DNA of 64,000 nucleotides from Anabaena sp. WA102 (GCF_001277295.1 NZ_CP011456.1:4902001-4966000); one strand, 5' to 3'. Positions 15,230 through 25,288 are shown, counted from the stretch's first letter. Numbers and translations are program-made. The notes: generated from the letters alone by a model not told the origin.

Positions 15230-16126
15230 ATGCGTTATTCTCTTGTGAATCGGGTTAGGGGGACTTTTCTAGGAGCATTTTTAGGAGAGAGTTTATCTAA
15301 CCCGAATGGTTTTAATTTGGGTAGGATTGCGGTTTTGGGGACGGAAAGTTTAATTAGTTTGGGTAAGTTGGATGTAGAGGACTGGTTAAAGCGTCAAGAA
15401 GCGGCAGATATTAAATTAGAAAAAAATATTAATTCTTGGGGACAAATGATTCTCGCTATATTGCCGGTGGTGATGTTTTTTCACGAAAATCCTGTAAAAA
15501 TGCGAGAAAATATTTTAGCAGTGCAAAAAATATGCAAGTGGCAAGATGAGCCGATTGTCAGAGATGCTAGTTTAATCATAGGATATGCGATCGCTCAATC
15601 CCTGAATGAAAAACTTAATCCCCGCACATTAATTTCGGAAACAGTGAGTTTTTTAGATAAAACATCAACTTCCTTGCCACAACAATTAATAAAAGTCAAT
15701 GATTTATTAAAAAAGGGTGCAGGACTAGAAACAGCAACCAGGGAATTAAACAGTACAGAACAATTAACTAGTAATATTGGTTTAGCTTTTTACTGCTTTC
15801 TAAGTACCTTAGAAGACTTTTCTCTCACCACATTAAGAGCTAATCAAAATCACGATTTTGCCAATTACGATATTACAGGTGCAATTGCTGGAGGATTATC
15901 AGGTGCATATAATAGTACGGTTGGTATACCTGTAAGTTGGCAAATTTCCCCCTCTGTCACCAATTCCCCTGCATGGGGACTTCACAGTTTTAACCAGATG
16001 TTAAAATTAGCCGATATAATGATGGCGGTATGGGCTGGAGTATATGACGTTAGTGATCATTTTGGCGAATGTGTAGATACAGGATATACTATCTTTGCTG
16101 CTCCTCATATTATTCGTAGACGTTGA
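15230..16126 (+). CDS. ADP-ribosylglycohydrolase-fold protein, probably degenerate
   Basis: 298 aa. The all-helical pattern matches the ADP-ribosyl-glycohydrolase (DraG/ARH) family: the start NRVRGTFLGAFLGESL corresponds to the GxxxGxxxGDxLG helix, and DITGAIAGGLSGAYNSTVGIP corresponds to the DTxGAIAGxxxGAxxGxxxIP motif. The metal-binding acidic residues of active enzymes (GDALG, DD/DT pairs) are largely replaced. The protein is therefore probably not an active hydrolase and may bind or act structurally. The gene stands between two repeat arrays and the pgpH-like gene 166 bp downstream. Confidence 0.6.
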   Translation: MRYSLVNRVRGTFLGAFLGESLSNPNGFNLGRIAVLGTESLISLGKLDVEDWLKRQEAADIKLEKNINSWGQMILAILPVVMFFHENPVKMRENILAVQKICKWQDEPIVRDASLIIGYAIAQSLNEKLNPRTLISETVSFLDKTSTSLPQQLIKVNDLLKKGAGLETATRELNSTEQLTSNIGLAFYCFLSTLEDFSLTTLRANQNHDFANYDITGAIAGGLSGAYNSTVGIPVSWQISPSVTNSPAWGLHSFNQMLKLADIMMAVWAGVYDVSDHFGECVDTGYTIFAAPHIIRRR

Positions 16127-16292
16127 AATGATTTTTGCGAAACACTGAATTAATTGGGCAGTAAATTTGGAGACTCTCGTATTTAACCCTGAAGGGGGTC
16201 AAATACTAACCGCTCTCTTCTTAAGTTATTACACGGCTTGGGTAGTGTGCCGGAGGCATCAGCCATACTTGGGGTATTTCGCGGCAGGAAAG

Positions 16293-18911
16293 ATGAAAAC
16301 GCAGCAATTTTTGCAGTCCTTGAGTCAGCAATTAAAGCAATGGCAGCGACAGTATAAAGTGCTATTCCGTAAAGGAAAGCATCAACATAAGCTGCATAGG
16401 AATTTTTTCAAAAATCTACTTCTATATTTATCAGCAAATAGCCATCAAGGAAAACAAGGTAAACGGGGACAAACACAAACATCAACTACTAAATTGGTGA
16501 GAAAAACTGGTGGTGTTGATAAAGTTATTTTCAGATGGGTACACCAGAAACGCTCCTCAATAATTTTGGTGCTGGCAGTATTATCATTGACAAGTGTGGT
16601 GGGTCATGATTTATATAACCAACCAAGAATGAAAGTTGATAATATTGCCTGGCAAACATTTATTGCTCCCTACACGGATAATATTGAAAATCGAGAAGAG
16701 ACAGAACAGAAACGCAAAGATGCTATAGATAGGTCTGTGCCAGTTTTGATGATTGATAACCAGATCAATGATAAAATTAATGATCATTTAGAAGAAATTT
16801 TAGATGCAGGTAATCAACTGCGAGGAATAGTTGGTATTTTTCCGTTTTCTAGTACTTCAGTTTTATCAATTCCTACTCAACGTTATTTGAGGAATTTTCC
16901 TGAATCAGAATGGCAAAAACTGAAAGTAACTTTAGAAAATAATAGAAAACAAAATTTAAAAAAACAAAATTCCAAATTTTTGTTAATACCGCAAAATTCA
17001 ATAAATGGTAAAAAGTTGTCTAATTCATCAAGTGTTCCGGTAGTATCGTTGCCTAGTTATGGAAATCATAGTGATGAAGCGTCGTTTATTCAAGCGTTGT
17101 CAGAACTGGATGCTTATCAATTTACTGCTTTAGAATCTGATTTCTCAGCACTAATTACCCAAATAGCGCAAGTTAGGCAAGGATATAATCAAGCCCTAGA
17201 TAAAGGATCACAACTAAAAAATGAACAGATCCAAAAAATTTATACAGAATCTGTTATTTTAGAATTAACTGATAATGATTGGTTAAAAACACAAGCTGGA
17301 ATTCGTAAAATTGCCGAGCGAATTCTTGCTCAAGGTATATCAGCGGGGTTACCCAAATCTATTTTGAATAATGCAGTTAGTTTACAAGTGGAATTATCTG
17401 TACCTATGGAAGCTGAATCATTAACAAAAAATATATTTTTAGCGGTATTACAACCAAATATTAAACAAGATGAAGCCCAAACTAAACAACAAGATCAACT
17501 GGTAGCTAATAAAATACCGTCTGTGATGGTACAGATTAGAAAAGGAGAGGTAATTGTTAGTAAAGGAGAACAAATTACAACTGGTAAATTTCATATATTA
17601 CAACATTATCGCATGATTGGCAGACAGGTGAATTGGCTGGGTTTAACAGTTGTAGCAATGGTTGTGACTGGAGGAATTCAGGTTTTTGTGTGGTTGGAAA
17701 GAAAAAGTCATAATTATTTACGACAACGCGATCGCTTATTAGTTCTCCTGCTGACTCTGAGTGTTCCTGGAGTATTGGCAATCAGTTTGCCCTATACTAC
17801 TTGGAGTGCAATTGGTTTATTATTAGGCAGTTTTTATGGACCAACTGTAGGCATAACGGTGGTGGGGTTATTGTCGCTGATACTACCAATTACCACAGAT
17901 ACAAATATTCTAGTATTGTTGGCTGGGGCTGGGGGGGGGATGTTAAGTAGTTATATAGCCCATAGATTGCGATCGCGTGAAGAATTAGCATTATTAGGTG
18001 TTGTCACTGCGCTCACCCAAGGTGGTGTATTCTTATTATTAAAAATCCTCACTGGTGGGGTTTTTGGTTCGGGTTGGTATATCTTCCAAGAAGCTGGTTT
18101 ATTTGCTGTATCTGGCTTGTCTTGGAGTGTGGTGGCTTTGGGTTTAAGTCCTTATCTGGAGACACTATTTGATGTAATTACTCCCATCCGCTTGGCGGAA
18201 TTAGCTAACCCTAATCGCCCATTATTAAAGCGTCTGGCTACAGAAGCCCCAGGAACTTTTCAACATACTTTGTTAGTAGCTACTTTGGCTGAAGCTGCGG
18301 CTAAACAATTGGGTTGTAATGTAGAATTAGTCAGGGCGGGAACTTTGTATCATGATATTGGCAAAATGCACGATCCTTTGGGATTTATTGAAAATCAGAT
18401 CGGCAGTCCCAATAAACATGAAACAGAAATTAAAGATCCTTGGAGAAGTGCTGAGTTAATTAAAAAGCACGTGACGGAAGGGTTAGTCATGGCCAAGAAA
18501 CACAGTTTACCAACGGCAATTCAGGCTTTTATTCCCGAACATCAAGGCACAATGGCGATCGCCTATTTCTATCACCAAGCCCAACAAATAGCCCAAGAAA
18601 ACCCACACATCATTGTAGATAAAGCCGATTTTTGTTATGATGGTCCCATCCCCCAATCACGGGAAACAGGCATCGTCATGTTAGCAGATTCTTGTGAAGC
18701 CGCATTACGCAGTCTCAAAGATGCTACTCCAGAAAAAGCATTAAATATGCTGAATAATATCCTCAAAGCCAAATGGCAAGATGAACAATTAATAGATTCG
18801 GGCTTGACAAGAGAAGAAATGCCAAAAATCGCCCAAATATTTGTGGATGTTTGGCAACAATTTCATCACAAACGGATTGCTTACCCGAAAGCAAAAGCCG
18901 GTAATTCGTAA
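16293..18911 (+). CDS. pgpH: 7TM-HD family phosphohydrolase (PgpH-like c-di-AMP phosphodiesterase)
   Basis: 872 aa from the ATG at 16293 (AGGAA just upstream); an in-frame TTG at 16167 would add 42 residues. Order: a basic cytoplasmic N-terminus, TM1 (SSIILVLAVLSLTSVVG), a long extracellular 7TMR-HDED domain (about residues 110-450) with the VRKGEVIVSKGEQIT-type motif near its end, then about seven TM helices. The cytoplasmic HD domain has LYHDIGKMHDP, the HVTEG helix and IPEHQGT; the HD metal ligands are present. PgpH enzymes hydrolyse c-di-AMP and so affect osmotic and potassium control. Family function is established; substrate here is inferred. Confidence 0.85.
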   Translation: MKTQQFLQSLSQQLKQWQRQYKVLFRKGKHQHKLHRNFFKNLLLYLSANSHQGKQGKRGQTQTSTTKLVRKTGGVDKVIFRWVHQKRSSIILVLAVLSLTSVVGHDLYNQPRMKVDNIAWQTFIAPYTDNIENREETEQKRKDAIDRSVPVLMIDNQINDKINDHLEEILDAGNQLRGIVGIFPFSSTSVLSIPTQRYLRNFPESEWQKLKVTLENNRKQNLKKQNSKFLLIPQNSINGKKLSNSSSVPVVSLPSYGNHSDEASFIQALSELDAYQFTALESDFSALITQIAQVRQGYNQALDKGSQLKNEQIQKIYTESVILELTDNDWLKTQAGIRKIAERILAQGISAGLPKSILNNAVSLQVELSVPMEAESLTKNIFLAVLQPNIKQDEAQTKQQDQLVANKIPSVMVQIRKGEVIVSKGEQITTGKFHILQHYRMIGRQVNWLGLTVVAMVVTGGIQVFVWLERKSHNYLRQRDRLLVLLLTLSVPGVLAISLPYTTWSAIGLLLGSFYGPTVGITVVGLLSLILPITTDTNILVLLAGAGGGMLSSYIAHRLRSREELALLGVVTALTQGGVFLLLKILTGGVFGSGWYIFQEAGLFAVSGLSWSVVALGLSPYLETLFDVITPIRLAELANPNRPLLKRLATEAPGTFQHTLLVATLAEAAAKQLGCNVELVRAGTLYHDIGKMHDPLGFIENQIGSPNKHETEIKDPWRSAELIKKHVTEGLVMAKKHSLPTAIQAFIPEHQGTMAIAYFYHQAQQIAQENPHIIVDKADFCYDGPIPQSRETGIVMLADSCEAALRSLKDATPEKALNMLNNILKAKWQDEQLIDSGLTREEMPKIAQIFVDVWQQFHHKRIAYPKAKAGNS

Positions 18912-18949
18912 TTAATATGAAGCTGTATAGAATCAGACTTTAGAAATAC

Positions 18950-19093
18950 TTAACCGCAGATAAACGCAGATAAACGCAGATAAGGATTGATGAATTATGT
19001 GCTGTATTCATGCTTAATGGTTAAAATAGAGATACAGCAGTTTCCAATTATATGACGTACATCATAGCCCCCTCATCGCTTGCGGGGAGGGGG
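18950..19093. repeat. AAACGCAGAT repeats and a CCCCCTC/GAGGGGG hairpin
   Basis: Three copies of GATAAACGCA at about 18955-18985. Later a CCCCCTC (19068-19074) pairs with GAGGGGG (19087-19093), followed by GTTGGGGGTGGGG. The latter is a common dispersed cyanobacterial REP-like motif and may also serve as terminator for the pgpH-like gene, though it has no T-run. Confidence 0.55.
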
Positions 19094-19160
19094 TTGGGGG
19101 TGGGGTTCTTGTACCTCATAACATGGGGAAGTGCTGTAGAAAAATCACAATAGGAAGATT

Positions 19161-19766
19161 ATGATGAGCGATCGTGACTATACCTTAATTATTGACAAAA
19201 GTGGTAGTATGTCCACACCCGACCAAGTGGGCGGGAGAACTAGATGGCAGATAGCCCAAGAATCTACCATTGCTTTAGCCAGAAAGTGCGAAGAATTTGA
19301 TCCAGACGGCATTACAGTTTACGTTTTTTCCGGCAGATTTAAACGTTATGAGAACGTGACTGCTGCCAAAGTAGCCCAAATATTTCAAGAAAATGATCCA
19401 GCAGGGACAACTAACTTAGGAAGTGTACTTCAAGATGCCTTGAATAGCTACTTTCAACGCAAAGCTGCTGGTACTACCAAACCTAATGGAGAAACCATTT
19501 TAGTCATTACCGACGGTGAACCAGATGATCGCAAAGCTGTATTTGAAATTATCATCAGTGCGACTCGACAAATGGAAAAAGATGAAGAATTAGCAATTTC
19601 CATGATTCAAGTCGGTGCAGATCCTCAAGCTACCAAATTTCTTAAAGCCTTAGATGATCAATTACAAAGTGTTGGTGCTAAATTCGATATTTGTGATACC
19701 GTAACTTTAGATGATTTAGAAGACATGAGTTTGGCTGACGTTTTAATGAACGCCATCACTGATTAA
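19161..19766 (+). CDS. vWA-domain protein (copy 1)
   Basis: 201 aa. A single von Willebrand factor A domain with a complete MIDAS metal site: DKSGSM (DxSxS) near the N-terminus, the Thr in PAGTTNLG and the Asp in ITDGEPDD. There is no signal peptide or membrane segment, so it is cytoplasmic. The next gene is a tandem paralogue of the same length with highly similar sequence. RBS AGGAAG precedes the double ATG (19161/19164). vWA proteins of this type sit in cyanobacterial stress-linked clusters; the partner is unknown. Confidence 0.88.
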   Translation: MMSDRDYTLIIDKSGSMSTPDQVGGRTRWQIAQESTIALARKCEEFDPDGITVYVFSGRFKRYENVTAAKVAQIFQENDPAGTTNLGSVLQDALNSYFQRKAAGTTKPNGETILVITDGEPDDRKAVFEIIISATRQMEKDEELAISMIQVGADPQATKFLKALDDQLQSVGAKFDICDTVTLDDLEDMSLADVLMNAITD

Positions 19767-19801
19767 TTAACAAAAATTCCTCAAATCTGGAGAGTTTAGT
19801 C

Positions 19802-20407
19802 ATGCTAGAAAACCGTGATTACACCTTAATTATTGATAAAAGCGGTAGCATGGCTACCCCAGATCAAAAAGGTGGGAGAACTAGATGGGCAACAGCACAA
19901 GAATCTACTTTGGCCTTAGCCAGTAAATGTGAACAATTTGATCCAGATGGCATTACTATTTATTTGTTTTCTGGAAAATTCAAACGTTATGAAAATGTCA
20001 CATCTGCCAAAGTAACACAAATTTTCACAGAAAATGATCCTTCAGGAACAACAGATTTAGCCGGTGTTTTGAAACACGCTACCGATGATTATCTACAACG
20101 CAAAGCCTGCGGTACAACTAAACCCAATGGAGAAACAATTTTAGTAGTTACTGACGGTGAACCAGATGATCGTAAAGCCGTCATGAAGGTAATTATTGAA
20201 GTTTCTCGACGTTTGGATAGAGATGAAGAATTAGCTATTTCTTTTATCCAAGTCGGTAATGATGCTCAAGCTACCCGCTTTTTGAAAATATTGGATGATG
20301 AACTACAAAGTGCAGGTGCTAAGTTTGATATTTGCGACACCGTTACAATGGATGATATGGAAGATATGAGTTTATCAGAAGTTTTGCTCAATGCCATTAA
20401 TGACTAG
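19802..20407 (+). CDS. vWA-domain protein (copy 2)
   Basis: 201 aa, tandem paralogue of the gene 35 bp upstream. The MIDAS is again complete (DKSGSM, PSGTTDLAG, VTDGEPDD). Differences from copy 1 are spread along the chain (for example ATAQESTLALASKCE against IAQESTIALARKCE). The duplication is therefore not brand new, and both copies are kept intact. The spacing suggests one operon, which probably also includes the gene at 20525. Confidence 0.88.
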   Translation: MLENRDYTLIIDKSGSMATPDQKGGRTRWATAQESTLALASKCEQFDPDGITIYLFSGKFKRYENVTSAKVTQIFTENDPSGTTDLAGVLKHATDDYLQRKACGTTKPNGETILVVTDGEPDDRKAVMKVIIEVSRRLDRDEELAISFIQVGNDAQATRFLKILDDELQSAGAKFDICDTVTMDDMEDMSLSEVLLNAIND

Positions 20408-20524
20408 CACCGTCGTGAATTAAAAATTACAAAAGTAGATCCCCCACTTTTGACATCAATTCATAATTTGTTGATAAGATAAAAAAAGAAGTTGGGGATC
20501 TTATCTCTTTTAGGAATTATAAAT

Positions 20525-21058
20525 ATGGATTCCATTGACAAGCTATTAGCTGAACTCAAAACTGAATATACAGAACCAAAAACAACACCACCACAAAATA
20601 ATTTAACCCCAGTTAAATTGATTTCACCGACCATAAAATCAGATATATTCATAGATAATTTGTTATCAGAAGTCCAAGCTGATTTGGCGGAAAATAAAAC
20701 TGAATATATCCAATCCAACCCGACAAAACCACAAAATAGATTATCTCCTATTCAATTTGTTCATTCACCTGATCCTAAATCAGATGTATTTGTCAACAAC
20801 TTATTAGCAGATGTACAAGCTGATATTTTGGCAAAAGATGCGGCGATCGCACTGCAAAAACAAGAAGAATTAACACAGGAGAAAATTCGTCAAGAAAAAC
20901 TTCAAGTTAAACAAAAAGCAGCTTTACAAAAATCTGCTGAACAATGGTTAGATCAATTAGATCCATTGTCATCAGAAGGAATATGGTTTGAAAAATTTGC
21001 TGAAGGTTATCCTAATAAATTATTAGCCGCAATTGATTATTTGCAAACTAATTCCTAA
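20525..21058 (+). CDS. Coiled-coil protein with three related segments (Slr1339-like salt-stress family?)
   Basis: 177 aa from the ATG at 20525, which begins MDSIDKLLAELKTEY. That segment recurs as SDIFIDNLLSEVQADLAENK and SDVFVNNLLADVQADILAKD, joined by Pro-rich linkers. A charged coiled coil (QEELTQEKIRQEKLQVKQKA) and a conserved end (AEQWLDQLDPLSSEGIWFEK) follow. This layout resembles the cyanobacterial Slr1339 family, described as salt-stress proteins; I am only moderately sure. It follows the two vWA genes on the same strand. Confidence 0.55.
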   Translation: MDSIDKLLAELKTEYTEPKTTPPQNNLTPVKLISPTIKSDIFIDNLLSEVQADLAENKTEYIQSNPTKPQNRLSPIQFVHSPDPKSDVFVNNLLADVQADILAKDAAIALQKQEELTQEKIRQEKLQVKQKAALQKSAEQWLDQLDPLSSEGIWFEKFAEGYPNKLLAAIDYLQTNS

Positions 21059-21113
21059 ATCTCAATTTAACACTAATTTTTAATCAAAAATTCAATCTTT
21101 TGCCCTAAATATG

Positions 21114-21137
21114 GGGGTAGGCACGGGGCGCTACCCC
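21114..21137. repeat. GGGGTAG/CTACCCC hairpin between convergent genes
   Basis: GGGGTAG, a 10-base GCACGGGGCG loop, and CTACCCC form a 7-bp stem between two converging genes. It has no T-run, so it is a possible bidirectional transcription barrier or a dispersed palindrome. It lies in the 113-bp gap 21059-21171. Confidence 0.4.
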
Positions 21138-21171
21138 TACGTAAATGATTAATTGCCCATTCGTGTATTGC

Positions 21172-22470
21172 TTAAAATGGTATTTGGTCAGTAACAGTGA
21201 GGTTTGTTTCTCCTGGTATTGACTCTACTTTTGTTTCCTCTGGCGTTGATTCTACTTTTATTTCCCATCCTCTTGATTCTACAGCAGTTCGGGATGCAGG
21301 ATATGGAAATAAACTTTTAAATCCAGCTAAACGTTCTTTTAATGCTTCTGGTGCAGTATTCCAAAGACTTTCATAATAGAAAAAAGCTACACCCAGTCCC
21401 CGTTGTTGGGCGGCACGGACTTGAGATTGAATCTGTTGCATTGATACGGATTTAGTTCTTAAACCTGCCATAACACCGATTCCCGCAGGAATTTTTTGTT
21501 TTACTTCTTCCATTTCTGGACGGGAAAGCTTGCCAATAAAATGATCTAAATTTTCCTTATAAACTTGGACAATTAACTCATCTACTATGTCTAATCGTAC
21601 CCAGTTCAACCAATCTTGGAGTTGAAATTTATAGGCATGATTATAGTAATTAGGTGAGACGGAGAAAATCATTTTCGGTTTGATCTGTTTAACTGTTTGA
21701 TTCAGTCTCACCATAAATTCTGTAATTTTATTTGCCCGCCAATTTACCCATTCTGGGTTTTGAGGATCACTTGGTGGCGTTTTTTTGGTTTCTTGTTGAT
21801 ATAAGGCAACTGTATATTTATCGTAGCCAAATTCCGAAGGTAAACTTGTATGATCATCAAACTGAATACCATCAATATTATATTTTTGAGTAAGTTCTAC
21901 TAGAAGATCACTAATAAACTGTTGGACTTGGGGATGGAATGGATTTAACCATGAAACCTCTCCGCCGGCACTAATAGATGTTTGAGTCCCATCTTTTTTG
22001 CGTGTTAACCATTCTGGTTTATTCATGGCTAATTCTGAACTGGGAGGAGTCATAAACCCAAATTCAAACCAAGGAATTACTAGTAAATTTTGCCGATGGG
22101 CTTTATCAATTAAATCGGCAAGAATATCATGTCCATCTAAGCCTTGAAATACAAATGGTTGGATTTCTAGACGTTTGGCGACTTCACTAGGATACATGAC
22201 ATAACCAGAGTTCCAAACTACGGGATAGATAGTGTTAAAATTGAGTTGTTGCAGTTGTGTGACTGCTTCCTGAACTTTAGTCCTATCTTTAAGAATATCA
22301 AGATCATTATTTGTCATCCATACACCACGAATTTCTTGACGTGATGTTTGGGCTGTTACAGGTGTGAAGGTGTTTCCCCATAAAACTATGAGTAAGGAAA
22401 TTAAAAACAAAGGCAGAAATAACTTTTTAAGTATTTCCCGAAAACCAAATGGATAAAAATTGAATCTCAT
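21172..22470 (-). CDS. GHL10 (DUF187) family glycoside hydrolase-like secreted protein
   Basis: 432 aa. A basic start and hydrophobic stretch (KLFLPLFLISLLIVLWG) ending near TAQT form a signal peptide or anchor. The body is a TIM-barrel of the GHL10/DUF187 type: EIRGVWMTNNDLDIL, FNTIYPVVWNSGYVMYPS, LLVIPWFEFGF, NIDGIQFDDHTSLP, FSVSPNYYNHAYKFQLQDW and IVQVYKENLDHF. These proteins act on envelope or extracellular polysaccharide; the exact substrate is unknown. The tail has a short repeat (KVESTPEETKVESIPGETN). Confidence 0.85.
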   Translation of the reverse strand: MRFNFYPFGFREILKKLFLPLFLISLLIVLWGNTFTPVTAQTSRQEIRGVWMTNNDLDILKDRTKVQEAVTQLQQLNFNTIYPVVWNSGYVMYPSEVAKRLEIQPFVFQGLDGHDILADLIDKAHRQNLLVIPWFEFGFMTPPSSELAMNKPEWLTRKKDGTQTSISAGGEVSWLNPFHPQVQQFISDLLVELTQKYNIDGIQFDDHTSLPSEFGYDKYTVALYQQETKKTPPSDPQNPEWVNWRANKITEFMVRLNQTVKQIKPKMIFSVSPNYYNHAYKFQLQDWLNWVRLDIVDELIVQVYKENLDHFIGKLSRPEMEEVKQKIPAGIGVMAGLRTKSVSMQQIQSQVRAAQQRGLGVAFFYYESLWNTAPEALKERLAGFKSLFPYPASRTAVESRGWEIKVESTPEETKVESIPGETNLTVTDQIPF

Positions 22471-22588
22471 TTTAATTTGAAACTATGGCAATGATATAAT
22501 GGAAGTCGGGAGTTAAAAATATTTTATTGGTTGACAATGAATTATATCTCAATCTGGTTCAGTTAAACATAAAGTTTCTGGTTTATTG

Positions 22589-25006
22589 CTATGAATCAGG
22601 ATGCAGAAGATTGCGTCTAACCAGACTGGCGACAACTGTAGCTAATTCTACTGGTTCAATGGGTTTGGGCAAATGTAATTGAAATCCTGCTTGTATGGCT
22701 TGCATCCTGTCCTCTACCCTAGCATAAGCTGTCAATGCGGCTGCGGGAATATCTCTGCCCTTTTCAGGGGATAAAGATCGCACTTTACGAATTAATGAAT
22801 AACCGTTTTCCCCTGGCATCCCAATATCACTAATCAAAACATCCGGTGTCCACAGGGTAAGCATTTCCAAAGCTTCTTGGGCTGATGATACTGCTGTAAC
22901 TTCCGCTTGGCATTCTTGTAGAACTGTAGCAATAAATTCACGGCTATCAACTTCGTCATCTACAACTAATACTTTTACGCCGTTTAGTATGGGTAAAGAT
23001 GTGGGAGAAGCTAAAAAAATCGAGTCGGATTTTGCTGCTTTTTGCCGATACTTTTGCGCCTGTGTACTGTAACTTTCTTCCATCAGTGGCAGTTTGATTG
23101 TAAATGTTGATCCTTTGTTTTCCCCTAAACTTTCTACATGAACAGTACCACCATGCATTTCTGTTAAATGGCGCACAAGTGATAATCCTAATCCCAGTCC
23201 ACTATAGGATCTAGTGCTGGAACTATCAGCTTGACGAAAACGATCAAAGACATGGGGCAGAAAATCAGCAGTAATGCCAATTCCATTGTCAATTACTTGA
23301 ATTTGAGCATATTTTCTGGGTTGATCATGATCATTTGACAAATTTGCGGTGCTAATAGCCACTTTATTCAGCCTAATTTCGACGTTACCGCCTTGAGGTG
23401 TGAACTTGATGGCATTGGTTAACAAATTCCAGATTACCTGTTGCAAGCGATCGCTATCACCGGATACCATCACAGCAGAGGTTGAATCTGGCAATTCTCC
23501 ATCATGGGGATCAAAGTGCAAATTAATTTCCTTTGCTTGGGCTGCAAGGGAGACAGTTTCTATAGCTGAATTAATAATAGGAACTAAATTGCAATTTCGA
23601 GGATTAAACTTTAACTTACCTCTAATGATGCGGGATATATCCAACAAATCATCAATTAACTGATTTTGGATTTTCGCATTGCGTTCAATGGTTTCTAGTC
23701 CTTGGGCTACCTGATCTTCTGTAAATTTGCGAGTTCTGAGCAAATGAGACCAACCGACTATAGCATTGAGAGGCGATCGCAATTCATGGGACAAAACCGC
23801 CAGAAACTCATCCTTCATCTGGTTAGCTTTCTGTAACTGCTCAGTTTGTGTTTGTAAAGAAGTGATCAAATTAGTGCGATCTTTTTCTGCTTGTTTCCGC
23901 TCCGTAATATCCAAAAATGCCCCGATACATCCTCTCGGTTTCCCATCTTCATCAAATAACGGAGCGACATATTCCAGCAAATTCACAATTGTGCCATCAT
24001 CATGGACAACATCAACCTCAAAATCTGAAATTTCCACACCATGAGCCGCACAATATTGCATGGGTAGTTCTTTTGCAGTCAGTTCTTTACCCTCATGGAA
24101 AAGTTTAAATTTTGTCGGTCTTTCTGCTATAGGTCCAGTCAAGGACGCATTTTCACCAGACTGCATCCTCAGTGACTTGGCAAAAGCTGGATTCATTGTA
24201 ATAGTTTGGCATTCTCGATTTTTCGCTATGCCAATACCAATCGGAATCATATCGAACAAAGTTTGTAACTCATTGACTCGTCGCCGTAATTTTTGGTTAA
24301 GGTTGAGAATTTTTTTCTTACTTTTCTGAAGTTCCTTGAGTGCGGCTTCCCGTTCACTTAAATCCAGGATAAAAGCTGTTGACCTCTCCCGTTTTTCCCC
24401 CTTGAGGGCAAAACCAACTAACACAGGAATACGACTACCATCTTTGCGAATATATTCCTTTTGATATGGTGTACAACCACCATCTGCACTAGAATGAGAT
24501 TCAGCGATCGCTTGTTCATTTAAATATAAAAATTCCGGTGCTGTCAGATGCCGCCAATCTAAATTACCAGCGAGTAAATCTTCCCTTGTATAACCAGTAA
24601 TTCTCAAAAATTCGTCGTTTGCCTGGTGGATGCCACCATAAATATCACCAGAAACAATACCAATAATGTTAGCATTGACAAAAGTTTGCAGATTCTCATC
24701 CTTAATTTTCAATGCCTCTTCAGCACGACGATTTTTACAACTGAGGCGCTCAATTACTATCGCACTTTGCCAAATTAAAATAATAAAAACTATAATTACA
24801 ACAAACTCAAGAAGGGAAATAGCAAAAGCATAATTATATAACTTCGCTAATTCACCATTAAGTATTAACCAACCCACCACAAAAAGGACAATTAGTGCTG
24901 GCAATAACAAACACACAGCTATCACACCACCATAACCATAATTAGTTCTTACCCGCATTAACCACTGTCGATAACTCGCCCACAGAATCCCCATCACCAC
25001 TACCAT
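22589..25006 (-). CDS. Hybrid sensor histidine kinase: 2 TM, 2 PAS, HisKA, HATPase, REC
   Basis: 805 aa. Two TM helices at about residues 25-80 are followed by two PAS domains (around 105-215 and 245-370; the first with GYTREDLLAGN, the second without an obvious cofactor site). HisKA contains VLSHELRSPLNAIVGW (phospho-His). The HATPase has NLLTNAIKFTPQGG and YSGLGLGLSLVRHLTEMH. The C-terminal receiver has VLVVDDEVDSREF, VLISDIGMPGENG (phospho-Asp) and LTAYAR. A hybrid kinase with its own REC normally passes phosphate to an Hpt protein or uses REC as feedback; no partner regulator is adjacent. The signal is unknown. Confidence 0.92.
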   Translation of the reverse strand: MVVVMGILWASYRQWLMRVRTNYGYGGVIAVCLLLPALIVLFVVGWLILNGELAKLYNYAFAISLLEFVVIIVFIILIWQSAIVIERLSCKNRRAEEALKIKDENLQTFVNANIIGIVSGDIYGGIHQANDEFLRITGYTREDLLAGNLDWRHLTAPEFLYLNEQAIAESHSSADGGCTPYQKEYIRKDGSRIPVLVGFALKGEKRERSTAFILDLSEREAALKELQKSKKKILNLNQKLRRRVNELQTLFDMIPIGIGIAKNRECQTITMNPAFAKSLRMQSGENASLTGPIAERPTKFKLFHEGKELTAKELPMQYCAAHGVEISDFEVDVVHDDGTIVNLLEYVAPLFDEDGKPRGCIGAFLDITERKQAEKDRTNLITSLQTQTEQLQKANQMKDEFLAVLSHELRSPLNAIVGWSHLLRTRKFTEDQVAQGLETIERNAKIQNQLIDDLLDISRIIRGKLKFNPRNCNLVPIINSAIETVSLAAQAKEINLHFDPHDGELPDSTSAVMVSGDSDRLQQVIWNLLTNAIKFTPQGGNVEIRLNKVAISTANLSNDHDQPRKYAQIQVIDNGIGITADFLPHVFDRFRQADSSSTRSYSGLGLGLSLVRHLTEMHGGTVHVESLGENKGSTFTIKLPLMEESYSTQAQKYRQKAAKSDSIFLASPTSLPILNGVKVLVVDDEVDSREFIATVLQECQAEVTAVSSAQEALEMLTLWTPDVLISDIGMPGENGYSLIRKVRSLSPEKGRDIPAAALTAYARVEDRMQAIQAGFQLHLPKPIEPVELATVVASLVRRNLLHPDS

Positions 25007-25212
25007 AAATTTTCAATAAGTTGACCGCAATGTTATTTTATGTTTTTAATATTACTTCGATTACTTCCTGTTGGAGAAATTTTTAATTTCACCATCAGCA
25101 CAAAAACCCAAATCATGATAGAAAACAATTATGATTAAAAAATCTATCTGAGGGAATATTTTATAATTTGTGTTTGTATGATATTTAACTCCATGTTGTT
25201 AAAAAAATGTAG

Positions 25213-25238
25213 GTTGGGTTGACCCAAGGAAACCCAAC
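25213..25238 (-). terminator. Possible terminator downstream of the DUF151 gene
   Basis: On the minus strand GTTGGGTT and AACCCAAC form an 8-bp stem with a 10-base loop, followed after CTACA by seven T residues. It lies 51 bp past the stop of the gene ending at 25289. The same palindromic GTTGGGTT motif is dispersed elsewhere (43,645 and 62,690), so it could instead be a repeat. Confidence 0.4.
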
Positions 25239-25288
25239 AAAATTCTGAATCAAGTTGAGTCAAGATTCCTCCTGACTCCTAACCTTAG

